Of a DNA stretch of 49,040 nucleotides, positions 1-8,580 are shown in pieces. The stretch's first letter is position 1. Every line of letters starts with the position of its first letter. Made by a program: the position numbers and the translations under genes. Below the pieces are notes generated by a model. The model searched no databases and had not been told where the DNA came from. It was given only the letters and a program-made list of their open reading frames with translations. The stretch comes from Planctomycetota bacterium (GTDB lineage Bacteria; Planctomycetota; MHYJ01; JACQXL01; JACRIJ01). The stretch spans positions 1-49,040 of the forward strand of contig JACRIJ010000012.1 in the NCBI GenBank assembly GCA_016220095.1, read 5' to 3'.

Positions 1-137
1 TGCCAAAAGCCTAATACTTACGCCATTCATGGCGTTATGTTAAGGGCATGAATGCCCTCCATATTTCTCAGTTTTTCATACCCCAGCCATAAATGGCTGG
101 GCTACTAACGTCCTTTAATGCCACCTCTACTGAGGCG
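1..137 (+). repeat. Left copy of terminal inverted repeat with three hairpins
   Basis: Bases 1-127 are the exact reverse complement of 48900-49026, and the match continues with a few mismatches to about 137. The unit holds three adjacent perfect palindromes: 20-35 (ACGCCAT-TC-ATGGCGT), 43-58 (AGGGCAT-GA-ATGCCCT) and 82-101 (CCCAGCCAT-AA-ATGGCTGGG). Their arms differ but the centre is always CAT-nn-ATG. It lies about 30 bp before the rpsA promoter. It looks like a dispersed REP- or MITE-type element; the class is inference. Confidence 0.9.
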
Positions 138-160
138 ATACTTTTTTATTCAAATTTTTC

Positions 161-189
161 TTGCTTTTTAAATAATAAAACTATACACT
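161..189 (+). promoter_or_regulatory. Putative sigma-70 promoter of rpsA
   Basis: TTGCTT at 161-166 and TACACT at 184-189 are separated by 17 bp in an AT-rich stretch. Transcription would begin near 196, about 27 nt before the rpsA ATG. The -10 matches the consensus at four of six positions, so the call is moderate. Confidence 0.45.
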
Positions 190-222
190 ATTGGGTCTCT
201 ATAGAAAGGAGATTCTCATTAT

Positions 223-1977
223 ATGATATCAAACGAACTCTTAAAGGAATTAGGAATTAACGAAGAGGACATTGAAAAGGAAGTGTCCCAGATAATCGGA
301 ACAACGGACGAGGCCGCCATGGCCAAACTCTACGACGAATCCATCAAGGATTTTGAGGTTGACACCATTCTTAAGGGCAAAATCCTCAATATCGTAGGCA
401 AAGACGTCATCATAGACATAGGCTACAAATCAGAAGGCGTAGTGCCGCTGAGCGAATTTTCATCATCCGATGAAGTCAAAATAGGCACGGAAATAGAAGT
501 CCTGCTGGAAGCCGTGGAGGGCGAAAGCGGACTTATATGTTTATCCAAGGTAAAAGCTGACCGTATCAGAGGCTGGGAACGCATTATAGCAACCCATAAG
601 GAAGGCGACCTCGTAAGAGGCAGGGTCATCAGAAAGACCAAGGGCGGACTTGTCGTTGACATTTCGGTGCCGGTATTCCTGCCCGCTTCGCAGGTTGATA
701 TCAGAAAGGCCGAAGACATCGGTATGTTTGTCGGCAAGGAAATTGAAGCATTAATCATAAAGATTGACGAAAAGAAGATGAACATCATCATTTCCCGCAG
801 AAAACTCCTTGAAATACAGCGCGAGGAAATGAAGAAAAAGCTCATCGGCGACATACAGGACGGCGACGTCCGCAGAGGCGTAGTCAAGAATATCGCTGAT
901 TTCGGCGTATTCGTTGACCTCGGCGGCATTGACGGCCTCCTTCATATTACGGATATGTCCTGGGGCAGGATCAGCCACCCGTCGGAAATGGTCGCCATTG
1001 ACCAGCCTATTGACGTAAAAATATTAAAAGTTGAAAAAGAAAAAGAAAAAATCGCCCTCGGGCTCAAACAGCTCACTGAAAATCCGTGGAACAACATAGA
1101 CCAAAAGTTCCCCATGGATTCCAAAGTCAAGGGCAAAGTCGTTAATATACTGCCTTACGGCGCGTTTGTTGAACTGGAAAAAGGCGTTGAAGGCCTCGTG
1201 CATATCTCGGAAATGTCATGGACAAAACGGATCAACCATCCGCAGGAAATGCTTGCCATAGGCGATACCGTCGAAGCCATGGTTTTGAACATAAACAAGA
1301 AAGACCAGGAAATATCCCTCGGACTGAAACAGCTTGAAACCAATCCGTGGCAGTTGCTTGTGGAAAAATACCCCATCGGAAGCAAGGTGCACGGCAGAGT
1401 CCGCAACCTCACCTCTTACGGCGCTTTCGTTGAAATAGAAGAAGGCATCGAAGGCCTGCTCCACGTATCCGACATCTCCTGGACAAAAAAGATATTGCAT
1501 CCCAATGAATGCCTGAAAAAAGGCGATAAAATAGAAGCTACCATACTCTCAATTGACCCTGACAAAAAACGCATCTCTCTGGGCAGAAAACAGCTTGAAC
1601 CGAATCCGTGGATTACCACTTTCCCGGAAAAGTATAAAGTCGGAACTGTGCTTCAGAGCACTGTCACAAAAGTCAAGAATTTCGGCGGATTCGTGGAGGT
1701 TGAACCCGACCTCGAGGCGCATCTCGCATTGACGAAAACCCCGTCTGAACAACAGAAGCCGGCGCTTAACCCCGGAGATGTCGTCCAGGTTGAAGTAACG
1801 CAGTTTGATTCCCTGGAAAGGAAAATAGTATTAAAACTCCTTGCAGTCATTGAATCAAAAGCCCCGGCTCCGGCGGAAACCGCGCCAGTCCAGCCGGTTG
1901 CCGAACAGGCCCCTACTGCGCCCGCTGTTGAAACGCCCGCGCCGGAACAACCGCCCGCGCCGCCTGCTCAAGCTTAA
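223..1977 (+). CDS. rpsA: 30S ribosomal protein S1
   Basis: S1 binds mRNA on the small ribosomal subunit and helps initiation, which matters here because many genes lack a Shine-Dalgarno. The 584-residue protein has six S1 (OB-fold) domains at roughly 47-113, 131-197, 217-283, 300-370, 385-455 and 475-545. Domains 3-5 show the typical G-x-V-x(6)-G-x-F-V-x-L/I pattern followed by G-L-x-H-I/V-S/T-D/E-M/I-SW. A Pro/Ala/Glu-rich tail (about 550-584) ends the protein, as in several deep-branching lineages. The ATG has a good AAAGGAGA site at 205-212. The next gene follows within a few bases, so co-transcription is likely. Domain number and order match the usual six-domain S1; I am sure of the identity. 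Confidence 0.97.
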   Translation: MISNELLKELGINEEDIEKEVSQIIGTTDEAAMAKLYDESIKDFEVDTILKGKILNIVGKDVIIDIGYKSEGVVPLSEFSSSDEVKIGTEIEVLLEAVEGESGLICLSKVKADRIRGWERIIATHKEGDLVRGRVIRKTKGGLVVDISVPVFLPASQVDIRKAEDIGMFVGKEIEALIIKIDEKKMNIIISRRKLLEIQREEMKKKLIGDIQDGDVRRGVVKNIADFGVFVDLGGIDGLLHITDMSWGRISHPSEMVAIDQPIDVKILKVEKEKEKIALGLKQLTENPWNNIDQKFPMDSKVKGKVVNILPYGAFVELEKGVEGLVHISEMSWTKRINHPQEMLAIGDTVEAMVLNINKKDQEISLGLKQLETNPWQLLVEKYPIGSKVHGRVRNLTSYGAFVEIEEGIEGLLHVSDISWTKKILHPNECLKKGDKIEATILSIDPDKKRISLGRKQLEPNPWITTFPEKYKVGTVLQSTVTKVKNFGGFVEVEPDLEAHLALTKTPSEQQKPALNPGDVVQVEVTQFDSLERKIVLKLLAVIESKAPAPAETAPVQPVAEQAPTAPAVETPAPEQPPAPPAQA

Positions 1978-1983
1978 TTGAGT

Positions 1984-3246
1984 ATGACAAGACAAGCCGT
2001 TCTTGCAGTTATAATCGCAATCCTGGGTTCGTCAGGAATATACGCGCAAAATGCGCCTCCTGACGAAAACCGGCCTGCGAACCAGGAAGATTTTATAAAA
2101 AAAACCGAAAAAATATCCAAACTGCTCGATCAACTCAACAGCGATTCCCTGACAACCCAGCTGGACGCGGCAAAAGAACTTGCGTCTTTCGGCAGGGAAT
2201 CCATTCCTTTTGTCTCAGAACACCTTAAAACCATCAATCATGCCGCCTGCGCGGCGTATCTTGAAGAACTCGGCAAAAACCTGTCAAAGAACAGCCTTCC
2301 TCCGGAAACCGCCTTATCAAAGGAACAGCTTGCGGAATTGGCGGATTCGGTTAAAGACAAAAACAGCGTCATAAAAGCCTACGTTTATCTCAAATACCTT
2401 GACGCGGCCGCGCTCTTCAAGGAAGGCAAATACAACGAGGCGCTTCTAATCATTAACGCCGTACTCGCGCTGGATAAACCGCCTGAATACGCCGACCGCA
2501 TCAAAACCCTTAAGATAAAATGCGAAGAACATGTCGTGAGTGAACAGATTCTCAACGTCTCCATTTCGCAGGATACCGGCATATGCCAGAGCGACCAGCC
2601 TGTAGTATATAACCTTAAGATTGAAAACGTGGGATTCAAACCCGTACAGCTTGCCATCAAACCGCCGGACGATCCGAATACCAACCCCTTCTGCAAAATA
2701 AACATTGATATCACCGAATATACGGCTGTCGGTAATTTTTCAAGCGATAACCGAATCGCCCCGATAAACCTGGACATTGATATCGAATTAAAACCTAATG
2801 AATCGTGGAAAACCACACTTGTCCTTGATACAAGCTCACTGCCTCCGCAAACGGCGCCTTACAGGACATACGAAATCTCGGCATCCATAAGACCGACAAA
2901 ACTTGTCTGCGAAAAAAAAGATTATTACAGGGAAATCGTTTCCAACAGCATGACTGTCAAGGTATTTCCCGTAAAACTTGACGACCTGCGCAAACAGCCC
3001 CTTGCGTTGCTTGGAAAAGTGCTTGACAAGGGAAACGCCGACGAAATCTTCATCTGCTCGCTCCTCGTAAATGAAGAAGATAAACCAGCCGCGGAAGAAA
3101 TGCTTATGGTCGCCCTGAATAAAGCCGAATCCATTCCCGAAAAACGCCTGTTTATGAATTGCCTCAAACACCTTACCGGTAAAACCCTGCCGTTTGAGGA
3201 AGACGAATGGCTAAACTGGTGGAAACAAAAGCCGAAAAAACAGTGA
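1984..3246 (+). CDS. Exported HEAT/TPR-like protein of unknown function
   Basis: I do not recognise a named family. The start is ATG at 1984; an in-frame TTG at 1978 directly after the rpsA stop would add two residues. A signal peptide is visible (charged start, hydrophobic stretch VLAVIIAILGSSGIYA, cleavage likely after YAQ or just before it), so the protein is probably periplasmic. Residues about 40-110 look like a HEAT-type helical repeat, 130-180 like a TPR pair (AAALFKEGKYNEALLIINA), and 185-310 like a beta-sandwich. The C-terminus ends in an aromatic W-x2-WW motif (EWLNWWKQ) that I associate with planctomycete HEAT proteins. It sits 6 bp after rpsA and 22 bp before lnt, suggesting one transcript. 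Function unknown. Confidence 0.8.
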   Translation: MTRQAVLAVIIAILGSSGIYAQNAPPDENRPANQEDFIKKTEKISKLLDQLNSDSLTTQLDAAKELASFGRESIPFVSEHLKTINHAACAAYLEELGKNLSKNSLPPETALSKEQLAELADSVKDKNSVIKAYVYLKYLDAAALFKEGKYNEALLIINAVLALDKPPEYADRIKTLKIKCEEHVVSEQILNVSISQDTGICQSDQPVVYNLKIENVGFKPVQLAIKPPDDPNTNPFCKINIDITEYTAVGNFSSDNRIAPINLDIDIELKPNESWKTTLVLDTSSLPPQTAPYRTYEISASIRPTKLVCEKKDYYREIVSNSMTVKVFPVKLDDLRKQPLALLGKVLDKGNADEIFICSLLVNEEDKPAAEEMLMVALNKAESIPEKRLFMNCLKHLTGKTLPFEEDEWLNWWKQKPKKQ

Positions 3247-3268
3247 ACACTTACAGCGGGAGTCTGCC

Positions 3269-4897
3269 TTGCCCTGGATATTGCCTTATATAACATCAGT
3301 CTTATTTTACCTGTGCTTTTATCCCGCTAATATGGGATTTTTGTGCTGGATAGCATTCGTTCCCCTGCTCGCCTATATCCATGCCGAGCCCAACCTGAAA
3401 AAAATATTTTTACACTCATGGCTTGCAGGTGCGTTATTTTATTTCGCGGCAATGTTCTGGCTGAGGAATGTCACCTGGGCAGGCCTTTTCATCTCATCCT
3501 TCGCGCCTACAGGCATACATTTCGCGCTCTTCGCACTGATTTACAAAAAACTCTTCCAGCCGCGGAAAAAATGGGCGCGGGTTATCGGAGTGCCGGTGTG
3601 CTGGACCGCCGTGGAATACCTTTCAACGCTCTGGATAACCGCCTTCCCCTGGTTCCTGACAGGATACTCGCAGTTTTATTTCAAACCGTTCATTCAGATA
3701 TGCGACATGGTAGGCGTCCAGGGGCTTTCTCTTCTGATAATGCTGGCCAACGCGGTCCTCGTTGAAATCGTCCTTTACCGCAAAACGCCCGCGCCCGAAG
3801 AAGAAAACAAGACAGACCGTATTTCATGGCCCGGACGCCTTAAGGCCGGCTTTAACGCAAACCGGCTTTACCTGGCAGTGCCTGTTTTACTCGTAGTTTT
3901 GTCAACAATCTACGGCATTATGCGCCTTAATGCACTGCAGATAGTCCGGGGACCAAAGATAGGCATCGTACAAGGGAACATTCCCCAGAGCGTAAAAGAT
4001 ACCAACCTCAGCATAAACGATGTTTTCAACATACACAACAGGCACCTTGAGCTGTCCAAAGAACTGCTTCCGCAGAAACCCGACCTCATAGTCTGGGCGG
4101 AAACAATGTACATGTTCCCCATAGGAAGGCACAGGGAAAACGAGGAACATCTGAAAAACACCGCGGCAAAGGAACTCCGCCTGCCGATACTCTTCGGCGC
4201 CAACACCGTAGAAAAAGCCCCGCGCGGCAGAGAACGTTATTACAACAGCGCTTATTATTACGACCCCTCTGCCGGAGAACTTCAACGGTATGATAAAATA
4301 AATCTCGTGCTTGTCAGCGAATACCTGCCGCTGAAAGACGATTTTCCATCAATTGAGGAATTTGTCCTGAAATTCACCGAGCTCAAACAACTGCCCGGCC
4401 TGACGCCAGGCAGGGAACAGCGCGTATTTGCACTGCCCTATAACGACAGGAAAGACAACGCGAAGTTCGGCGTGCTAATCTGCTTTGAAAGCATATTTCC
4501 CGGACTCGCCAGACAGCTCATGGATAAAGGCGCGGATTTTATAATCACGATCTCAAACGACGGCTGGTTCCGGGACAGCTGTGAACTTGAACAAATATCC
4601 CAGATAACGGCATTCAGGGCCATTGAGAACCGCACCGGCATAGCAAGGGCTACAAACACCGGCATTTCGGCATTTTTCCTGCCGGACGGCTCGTTTGAAA
4701 CCCTGTCCCAAAACGGCCGGATTAAAGAATTTGCCGGCTCCATGTGCAAAACCGTTGCCCTCGCCAAAGGAAGGACAATATACGCCTCTTTCGGATATAC
4801 CCTTCCCTTCCTGTGCCTTGCCGTTATAACGGTACTTTTGGCTAAAATTGTATTCAAGTTTTTGTTGACATTATTTAAAATCAAGTTATTATCTTAG
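3269..4897 (+). CDS. lnt: Apolipoprotein N-acyltransferase
   Basis: Lnt adds the third acyl chain to outer-membrane lipoproteins in the inner membrane. The 542-residue length is normal. The N-terminal ~180 residues hold several membrane segments, followed by a periplasmic nitrilase-fold domain and a C-terminal membrane helix. The catalytic Glu-Lys-Cys triad is visible: Glu in VWAETMYMFP (about 277), Lys in YDKINLVLVSEYLPL (about 342) and Cys in GVLICFESIFP (about 405). The start is TTG with GGGAG six bases before it; the downstream ATG codons would remove the first membrane segment. The presence of Lnt implies a diderm envelope with triacylated lipoproteins, in line with the lipoprotein encoded at 25839. 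The end of the gene carries the promoter of the following mreB cluster. Confidence 0.95.
   Translation: MPWILPYITSVLFYLCFYPANMGFLCWIAFVPLLAYIHAEPNLKKIFLHSWLAGALFYFAAMFWLRNVTWAGLFISSFAPTGIHFALFALIYKKLFQPRKKWARVIGVPVCWTAVEYLSTLWITAFPWFLTGYSQFYFKPFIQICDMVGVQGLSLLIMLANAVLVEIVLYRKTPAPEEENKTDRISWPGRLKAGFNANRLYLAVPVLLVVLSTIYGIMRLNALQIVRGPKIGIVQGNIPQSVKDTNLSINDVFNIHNRHLELSKELLPQKPDLIVWAETMYMFPIGRHRENEEHLKNTAAKELRLPILFGANTVEKAPRGRERYYNSAYYYDPSAGELQRYDKINLVLVSEYLPLKDDFPSIEEFVLKFTELKQLPGLTPGREQRVFALPYNDRKDNAKFGVLICFESIFPGLARQLMDKGADFIITISNDGWFRDSCELEQISQITAFRAIENRTGIARATNTGISAFFLPDGSFETLSQNGRIKEFAGSMCKTVALAKGRTIYASFGYTLPFLCLAVITVLLAKIVFKFLLTLFKIKLLS
4865..4892 (+). promoter_or_regulatory. Sigma-70-type promoter of the mreB cluster
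   Basis: TTGACA (4865-4870) and TATTAT (4887-4892) are spaced by 16 bp within the last codons of lnt. Transcription would start near 4899 and give a ~54-nt leader before the ATG at 4953. The -35 is perfect and the -10 matches five of six. Confidence 0.65.
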
Positions 4898-4952
4898 TAT
4901 TATTTCCATAATATAAACTGATGTCAAAGTTTCTTTTGATGAGGACTACTGA

Positions 4953-5804
4953 ATGAGCATTTTAACGAAAGTTCTTATAGTTTTACTGCTCCTATTAAGC
5001 GTAGTCTACCTTGGTGTTACTTCCGTGCTTTTTGCGTATAGAGTAGATTACAAAAGAATGCTTGAGAAAGAAATACAGGTGCATAATGACGACAACGAAA
5101 AGGCGAAAGTGCAGATAAACCAGCTTCAGGGCGAAAACATCAATATCACAAAAGACAGGGATGACGGCCAGATAGCAAAGAATAATTTAACGAGAGACCT
5201 CGAAGAGGCCGAGCGCATGAATAAACAGCTCGCGAACGACAGGGACGCGCTTATTGACACCCAGAAGACCTTTGACTCAAAGATACTGGACCTCTCCGCC
5301 CAAATCGCGAAATACCGCGATGACAACGAAAAGCTCAACGAACGGCTTGACGACATGAAACGCAAACGCGAACAGGCCGAGGCCGCGCGCGAACAGGCCC
5401 TCCAGGCATCCACCACGGTCAAGGCAGAATGCGAAAACCTTACCTATGACCTTAATACGCTTTTTGTGGAACATAATAAAAAACTCAAGGAACTTGAAGA
5501 AGTTCAGCAGCAGCTTTCATACCTGCAGAGCGTAATAAAGGAAATGCCTCAGATAACCGCGCCTATTAAGCCTGACCTGCAGGGCAAAGTCCTCGCCGTT
5601 ACAAACGAATTAAATATCCTTACCATAAGCCTCGGCATGGCCCATGACGTCAAGGCGGGTTACGAATTCATTGTCTCAAGGGGCCCGAACTTCATAGCTG
5701 AAGTCAAGGTATATAAAGTGGTTGACGCAAACCATTCGGCATGCGAAATCAAACTTTCCCAGGCGCCTATAGAAATCGGCGACACCGTATCAATTAAGAA
5801 GTAA
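4953..5804 (+). CDS. Single-pass membrane coiled-coil protein, MreC-like layout
   Basis: The protein (283 residues) has one N-terminal membrane helix (about 5-29), a long coiled coil rich in Glu, Lys, Arg and Asp (about 35-195) and a C-terminal compact beta-type domain (about 208-283) with the pattern G-K-V-L-A-V... G-x-G/D-V-K-A-G-Y-E-F... G-D-T-V-S-I. This order, membrane anchor, coiled coil, beta domain, is that of MreC, the partner of MreB, but sequence identity to MreC is not apparent to me and the beta part is too short for the two MreC barrels. It precedes mreB by one small gene, so a role in the elongation machinery is inferred from context. It begins a promoter-led unit with the two following genes (5- and 3-bp gaps). 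Confidence 0.8.
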   Translation: MSILTKVLIVLLLLLSVVYLGVTSVLFAYRVDYKRMLEKEIQVHNDDNEKAKVQINQLQGENINITKDRDDGQIAKNNLTRDLEEAERMNKQLANDRDALIDTQKTFDSKILDLSAQIAKYRDDNEKLNERLDDMKRKREQAEAAREQALQASTTVKAECENLTYDLNTLFVEHNKKLKELEEVQQQLSYLQSVIKEMPQITAPIKPDLQGKVLAVTNELNILTISLGMAHDVKAGYEFIVSRGPNFIAEVKVYKVVDANHSACEIKLSQAPIEIGDTVSIKK

Positions 5805-5809
5805 TCAAT

Positions 5810-6250
5810 ATGGCCATTAAGAAAAAACCTTCAAAAGACGAACCTGAAGAAATAATGGACGTCAGCGAAACCGTTGATATGGGCGAGGAGGATTCGCTCG
5901 GAACAACGGAAACCGTCACTGAAGCCGGCGGTACGGAAGACCTCCAGGCAACCATTGAGGAACCGCAGGAACCGGTCGCCGCAGAAACGTACGAAGAGCC
6001 TCAGGAAGCCATTGATGAAAAACCGAAAAGCAATATTTTTACATTCATGCTCATAGTAGCAATTGTTTTTACCATAACCTCCATAGTCCTCGTCGTTTGG
6101 GAACTCAACCAGGTTTATGATTGCACGTTCGGTGGAATGCTCAATCCCCCTCCGCCGGATTCCGGCGTCGCCGCACCCGCAGTACCGGCTTCCGAAGAAC
6201 CGGCCCCGGCCGCGCCTGCGGAACAGCCAAATCCTGATAAAGGAAATTAG
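5810..6250 (+). CDS. Small acidic single-pass membrane protein
   Basis: No family recognised. The 146-residue protein has a basic first few residues (AIKKKPSK), a strongly acidic, low-complexity region (about 10-70, many Glu-Pro pairs), one membrane helix (about 78-99, FTFMLIVAIVFTITSIVLVV) and a Pro/Ala-rich C-terminal tail (about 112-146) that should face the other side of the membrane. It lies 5 bp after the MreC-like gene and 3 bp before mreB. A bitopic protein between cytoplasm and periplasm in this position could link MreB to the envelope in the manner of RodZ, but it lacks a recognisable helix-turn-helix domain, so this is only a context guess. Confidence 0.75.
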   Translation: MAIKKKPSKDEPEEIMDVSETVDMGEEDSLGTTETVTEAGGTEDLQATIEEPQEPVAAETYEEPQEAIDEKPKSNIFTFMLIVAIVFTITSIVLVVWELNQVYDCTFGGMLNPPPPDSGVAAPAVPASEEPAPAAPAEQPNPDKGN

Positions 6251-6253
6251 TAA

Positions 6254-7312
6254 ATGGTCACACTTATTGACAGGTTTTTTGGTATTTTTTCGGAAGATAT
6301 CGGCATTGACCTCGGCACATGCAATTCTCTCGTATATGTAAAAGGCCAGGGTATCGTGCTCTCCGAACCATCGGTAGTCGCCGTAAGAAAAGGCACCAAT
6401 AAAGTCCTTCTCAACGGCCAGGCCGTCGGCAACGCCGCCAAGGAAATGCTCGGTAAAACCCCCGGAAATATCGTGGCCGTAAGGCCTATGAAAGACGGCG
6501 TAATCGCCGATTTCGACCTCACCGAAGCCATCATTAAATATTTCATCAATAAAGTCCATAAACGCGCCTGGGGCATCCATCCCAGGGTGGCAATATCGCA
6601 CCCTTCAGGCATCACAGCCGTTGAAAAACGGGCCGTTATAAATTCCGCGGAACGCGCAGGCGCGCGCAGGGTTTACCTCGTGCCTGAACCCATCGCCGCA
6701 AGCATAGGCGTCGGAATGCAGATTCAGGAACCTATCGCAAATATGATTATTGATATCGGCGGCGGCACAACCGAGGTCGCGGTAATTTCACTCGGCGGCA
6801 TCGTAGCTTCCAGAAGCATCCGGGTCGCAGGCGATGAAATAGACCAGGCCATCATACAGCACATGAAAGATACCTATAACCTGCTCATCGGCGAACAGAC
6901 GTCGGAAAGAATTAAAATACAAATCGGTTCGGCCTACGCGGCTGAAAAAGAAATGACCATGGAAGTCAAAGGCCGCGATCTGGTTACGGCTATGCCGAGA
7001 AAAGTAATGATAACCTCCGAAGAAGTTCGTGAGGCTATAAGGGAACCCGTATATGATATAGTCAAGGCAATCAAGGAAACCCTTGAAAAAACACCGCCTG
7101 AATTGTCCGCAGACCTCGTTGACCAGGGCATGACCCTCGCGGGCGGCGGAGCACTGCTCAGAGGCCTGGCTAAAATGATAACCAAGGAAATTGATATACC
7201 CGTCAAGGTCGCCGAAGAACCGCTTACAGCCGTCGCTAAAGGCACCGGCGTCATACTTGAAAACCTTGATAAACTGAAAGATACCCTTGAATGCGGCGAA
7301 GATCTTAACTAA
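6254..7312 (+). CDS. mreB: Rod-shape-determining actin homologue MreB
   Basis: MreB forms membrane-associated filaments that guide cell-wall synthesis. The 352-residue length is typical. The actin-fold nucleotide motifs are all visible: phosphate 1 (DIGIDLGTCNSLVYVKG), phosphate 2 (IIDIGGGTTEVAVISLGGI, about 160-180) and the adenosine motif (AGGGALLRGL, about 290-300). The RAGARRVYLVPEPIAAAIG-like stretch before phosphate 2 (here ending in ASIG) is also characteristic. The ATG has AGGA about eight bases upstream. mreC, mreD, pbp2 and rodA, the usual followers, are absent; the two genes before it may take the MreC-type role. The gene is followed by about 120 bp of spacer. Confidence 0.97.
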   Translation: MVTLIDRFFGIFSEDIGIDLGTCNSLVYVKGQGIVLSEPSVVAVRKGTNKVLLNGQAVGNAAKEMLGKTPGNIVAVRPMKDGVIADFDLTEAIIKYFINKVHKRAWGIHPRVAISHPSGITAVEKRAVINSAERAGARRVYLVPEPIAASIGVGMQIQEPIANMIIDIGGGTTEVAVISLGGIVASRSIRVAGDEIDQAIIQHMKDTYNLLIGEQTSERIKIQIGSAYAAEKEMTMEVKGRDLVTAMPRKVMITSEEVREAIREPVYDIVKAIKETLEKTPPELSADLVDQGMTLAGGGALLRGLAKMITKEIDIPVKVAEEPLTAVAKGTGVILENLDKLKDTLECGEDLN

Positions 7313-7431
7313 ACCCCGTTTCCAATTCGTCGTTTCGTCCCTCGCTACTCAGTTTACCCTGAGTTTAGCGAAGGGCTACTGGTTACTCGCTACTGCGTTA
7401 GACTCCAAACCCCAGACTCATAGACCCATAT
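7313..7431. repeat. Text-like spacer of the 'CGCTACTC' type
   Basis: This spacer is made of near-repeats of short words: CGTCGTTTCGTCC, CTCGCTACTC, GGTTACTCGCTACTG and GACTCCAAACCCCAGACTC. Similar wording occurs at 17866-17915, 23118-23192 and, in reverse complement, at 29166-29212. It has no coding potential that I can support. Confidence 0.6.
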
Positions 7432-8532
7432 ATGCATACCGTCCACAATATAGTTTTTTACGTTACCGGCCACGGTTTCGGACACGCGACAAGATCTTCG
7501 GAAATCATAAACGCATTGTCTAAAACTCTGAAAGGCCAAATCTTCGTCCACATCCGTTCCAACGCGCCAAGATGGATTTTTTCGCAAAACGTAAACGCGC
7601 CTTTTGAATACCACTTCGTCAGCATTGACGTCGGCGCGGTGCAACGTTCTTTTTTTGACGTTGATACTCTCAATACGCTCAGAGATTCCTATAAATTCTA
7701 CCTCAAAAAGAAAAATCTTGTCAAACAGGAAGTTAACTTCATCAAAGAAAATAACGTCTCTCTTATACTCGCCGACATACCACCTATAGCCTTTGACATA
7801 GCCCAGCAGGCGAAAATACCCGGCATCGCCATCGGCAATTTCTCGTGGGATTGGATATACCAGCCGTACACGTCCGAATACCCCCAATTCGCCAAAGTAG
7901 TCGCGAAAATAAAGGAATCTTACAGCAAGGCGGACCTCCTGCTTCAACTGCCCTTCTCCACGGCAATGCCTGTTTTCAAAAAGCGCAAAAAAATCCCCAT
8001 GATAGCGCGCAAGGCAACGGCTGATTCCGATATGGTGCTCCACCAGCTCGGCATTGATAAGACTCACAAAGACAGGCTCATTCTGCTTGCATTCGGCGGC
8101 CTTGACGCGGCAGGTTATATCATGAGCGGCATTAAAAAGTGCCCTGAATACCTCTTCGTCATACCTACGGACCAACCGATCCAGAAAATGGAAAATGTCA
8201 TCACCGTCAATAGCCATAGCAATGTAAAATTCCTTGACCTTGTCAATACATGCAGGCTCATCATCGGCAAACCCGGCTACGGCCTGGTTTCGGAGTGCAT
8301 CGCAAACCGCACGCCGCTACTGTACACCGACAGGGATAACTTCCTTGAATACGGCGTCATGAAAAAACAACTGCCGCAATGCCTCCCCTGCGCGCGCATA
8401 CCAAGGTATTACCTGTTCATGGGCGAGTGGAAAGAATCAATAGACTATTTCTATAAAACACCCCTGAAATGGCCTAAAATCAATGCCAACGGCGCCGATG
8501 TCGCCGCGGGAATTATAAAGAAATACCTGTAG
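7432..8532 (+). CDS. MurG/GT1-like glycosyltransferase-fold protein
   Basis: The 366-residue protein starts with a glycine-rich nucleotide-sugar-binding opening (VFYVTGHGFGHATRSSEI) like the N-terminal domain of the plant L-arabinokinase family and related bacterial GT-B proteins. The C-terminal half has the donor-side pattern expected of a GT-B fold (FLDLVNTCRLIIGKPGYG, then S-E-C-I-A-N-R-T-P-L-L-Y, about 265-305), resembling MurG and UDP-sugar transferases. The whole length is a two-domain GT-B enzyme without kinase domain. Acceptor and donor are not predictable. It follows mreB by ~120 bp of repetitive spacer and lacks a Shine-Dalgarno; ATG is preceded by ATAT. It could be transcribed with mreB. 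Confidence 0.8.
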   Translation: MHTVHNIVFYVTGHGFGHATRSSEIINALSKTLKGQIFVHIRSNAPRWIFSQNVNAPFEYHFVSIDVGAVQRSFFDVDTLNTLRDSYKFYLKKKNLVKQEVNFIKENNVSLILADIPPIAFDIAQQAKIPGIAIGNFSWDWIYQPYTSEYPQFAKVVAKIKESYSKADLLLQLPFSTAMPVFKKRKKIPMIARKATADSDMVLHQLGIDKTHKDRLILLAFGGLDAAGYIMSGIKKCPEYLFVIPTDQPIQKMENVITVNSHSNVKFLDLVNTCRLIIGKPGYGLVSECIANRTPLLYTDRDNFLEYGVMKKQLPQCLPCARIPRYYLFMGEWKESIDYFYKTPLKWPKINANGADVAAGIIKKYL

Positions 8533-8580
8533 ATTTAGTGATCTTGTGACTGGATGACTTAATGATTTTCCCCTTCGGTT
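8533..8580. repeat. Text-like repeat 'TGACTGGATGACTT', copy 1
   Basis: Directly after the stop codon a ~45-bp stretch (key words TGATCTTGTGACTGGATG and CCCCTTCGG) recurs with few differences at 43093-43141, which also follows a gene end (nuoN). The two copies are in the same orientation about 34.5 kb apart. Confidence 0.75.

Noticed and set aside
5831..6601. Long open frame on the minus strand over the small membrane gene and mreB
   Set aside because: It is a shadow of the real genes, with biased composition and no recognisable motif.
7390..8217. 275-codon minus-strand frame opposite the glycosyltransferase
   Set aside because: The plus-strand protein has clear GT-B motifs and the minus product has none.
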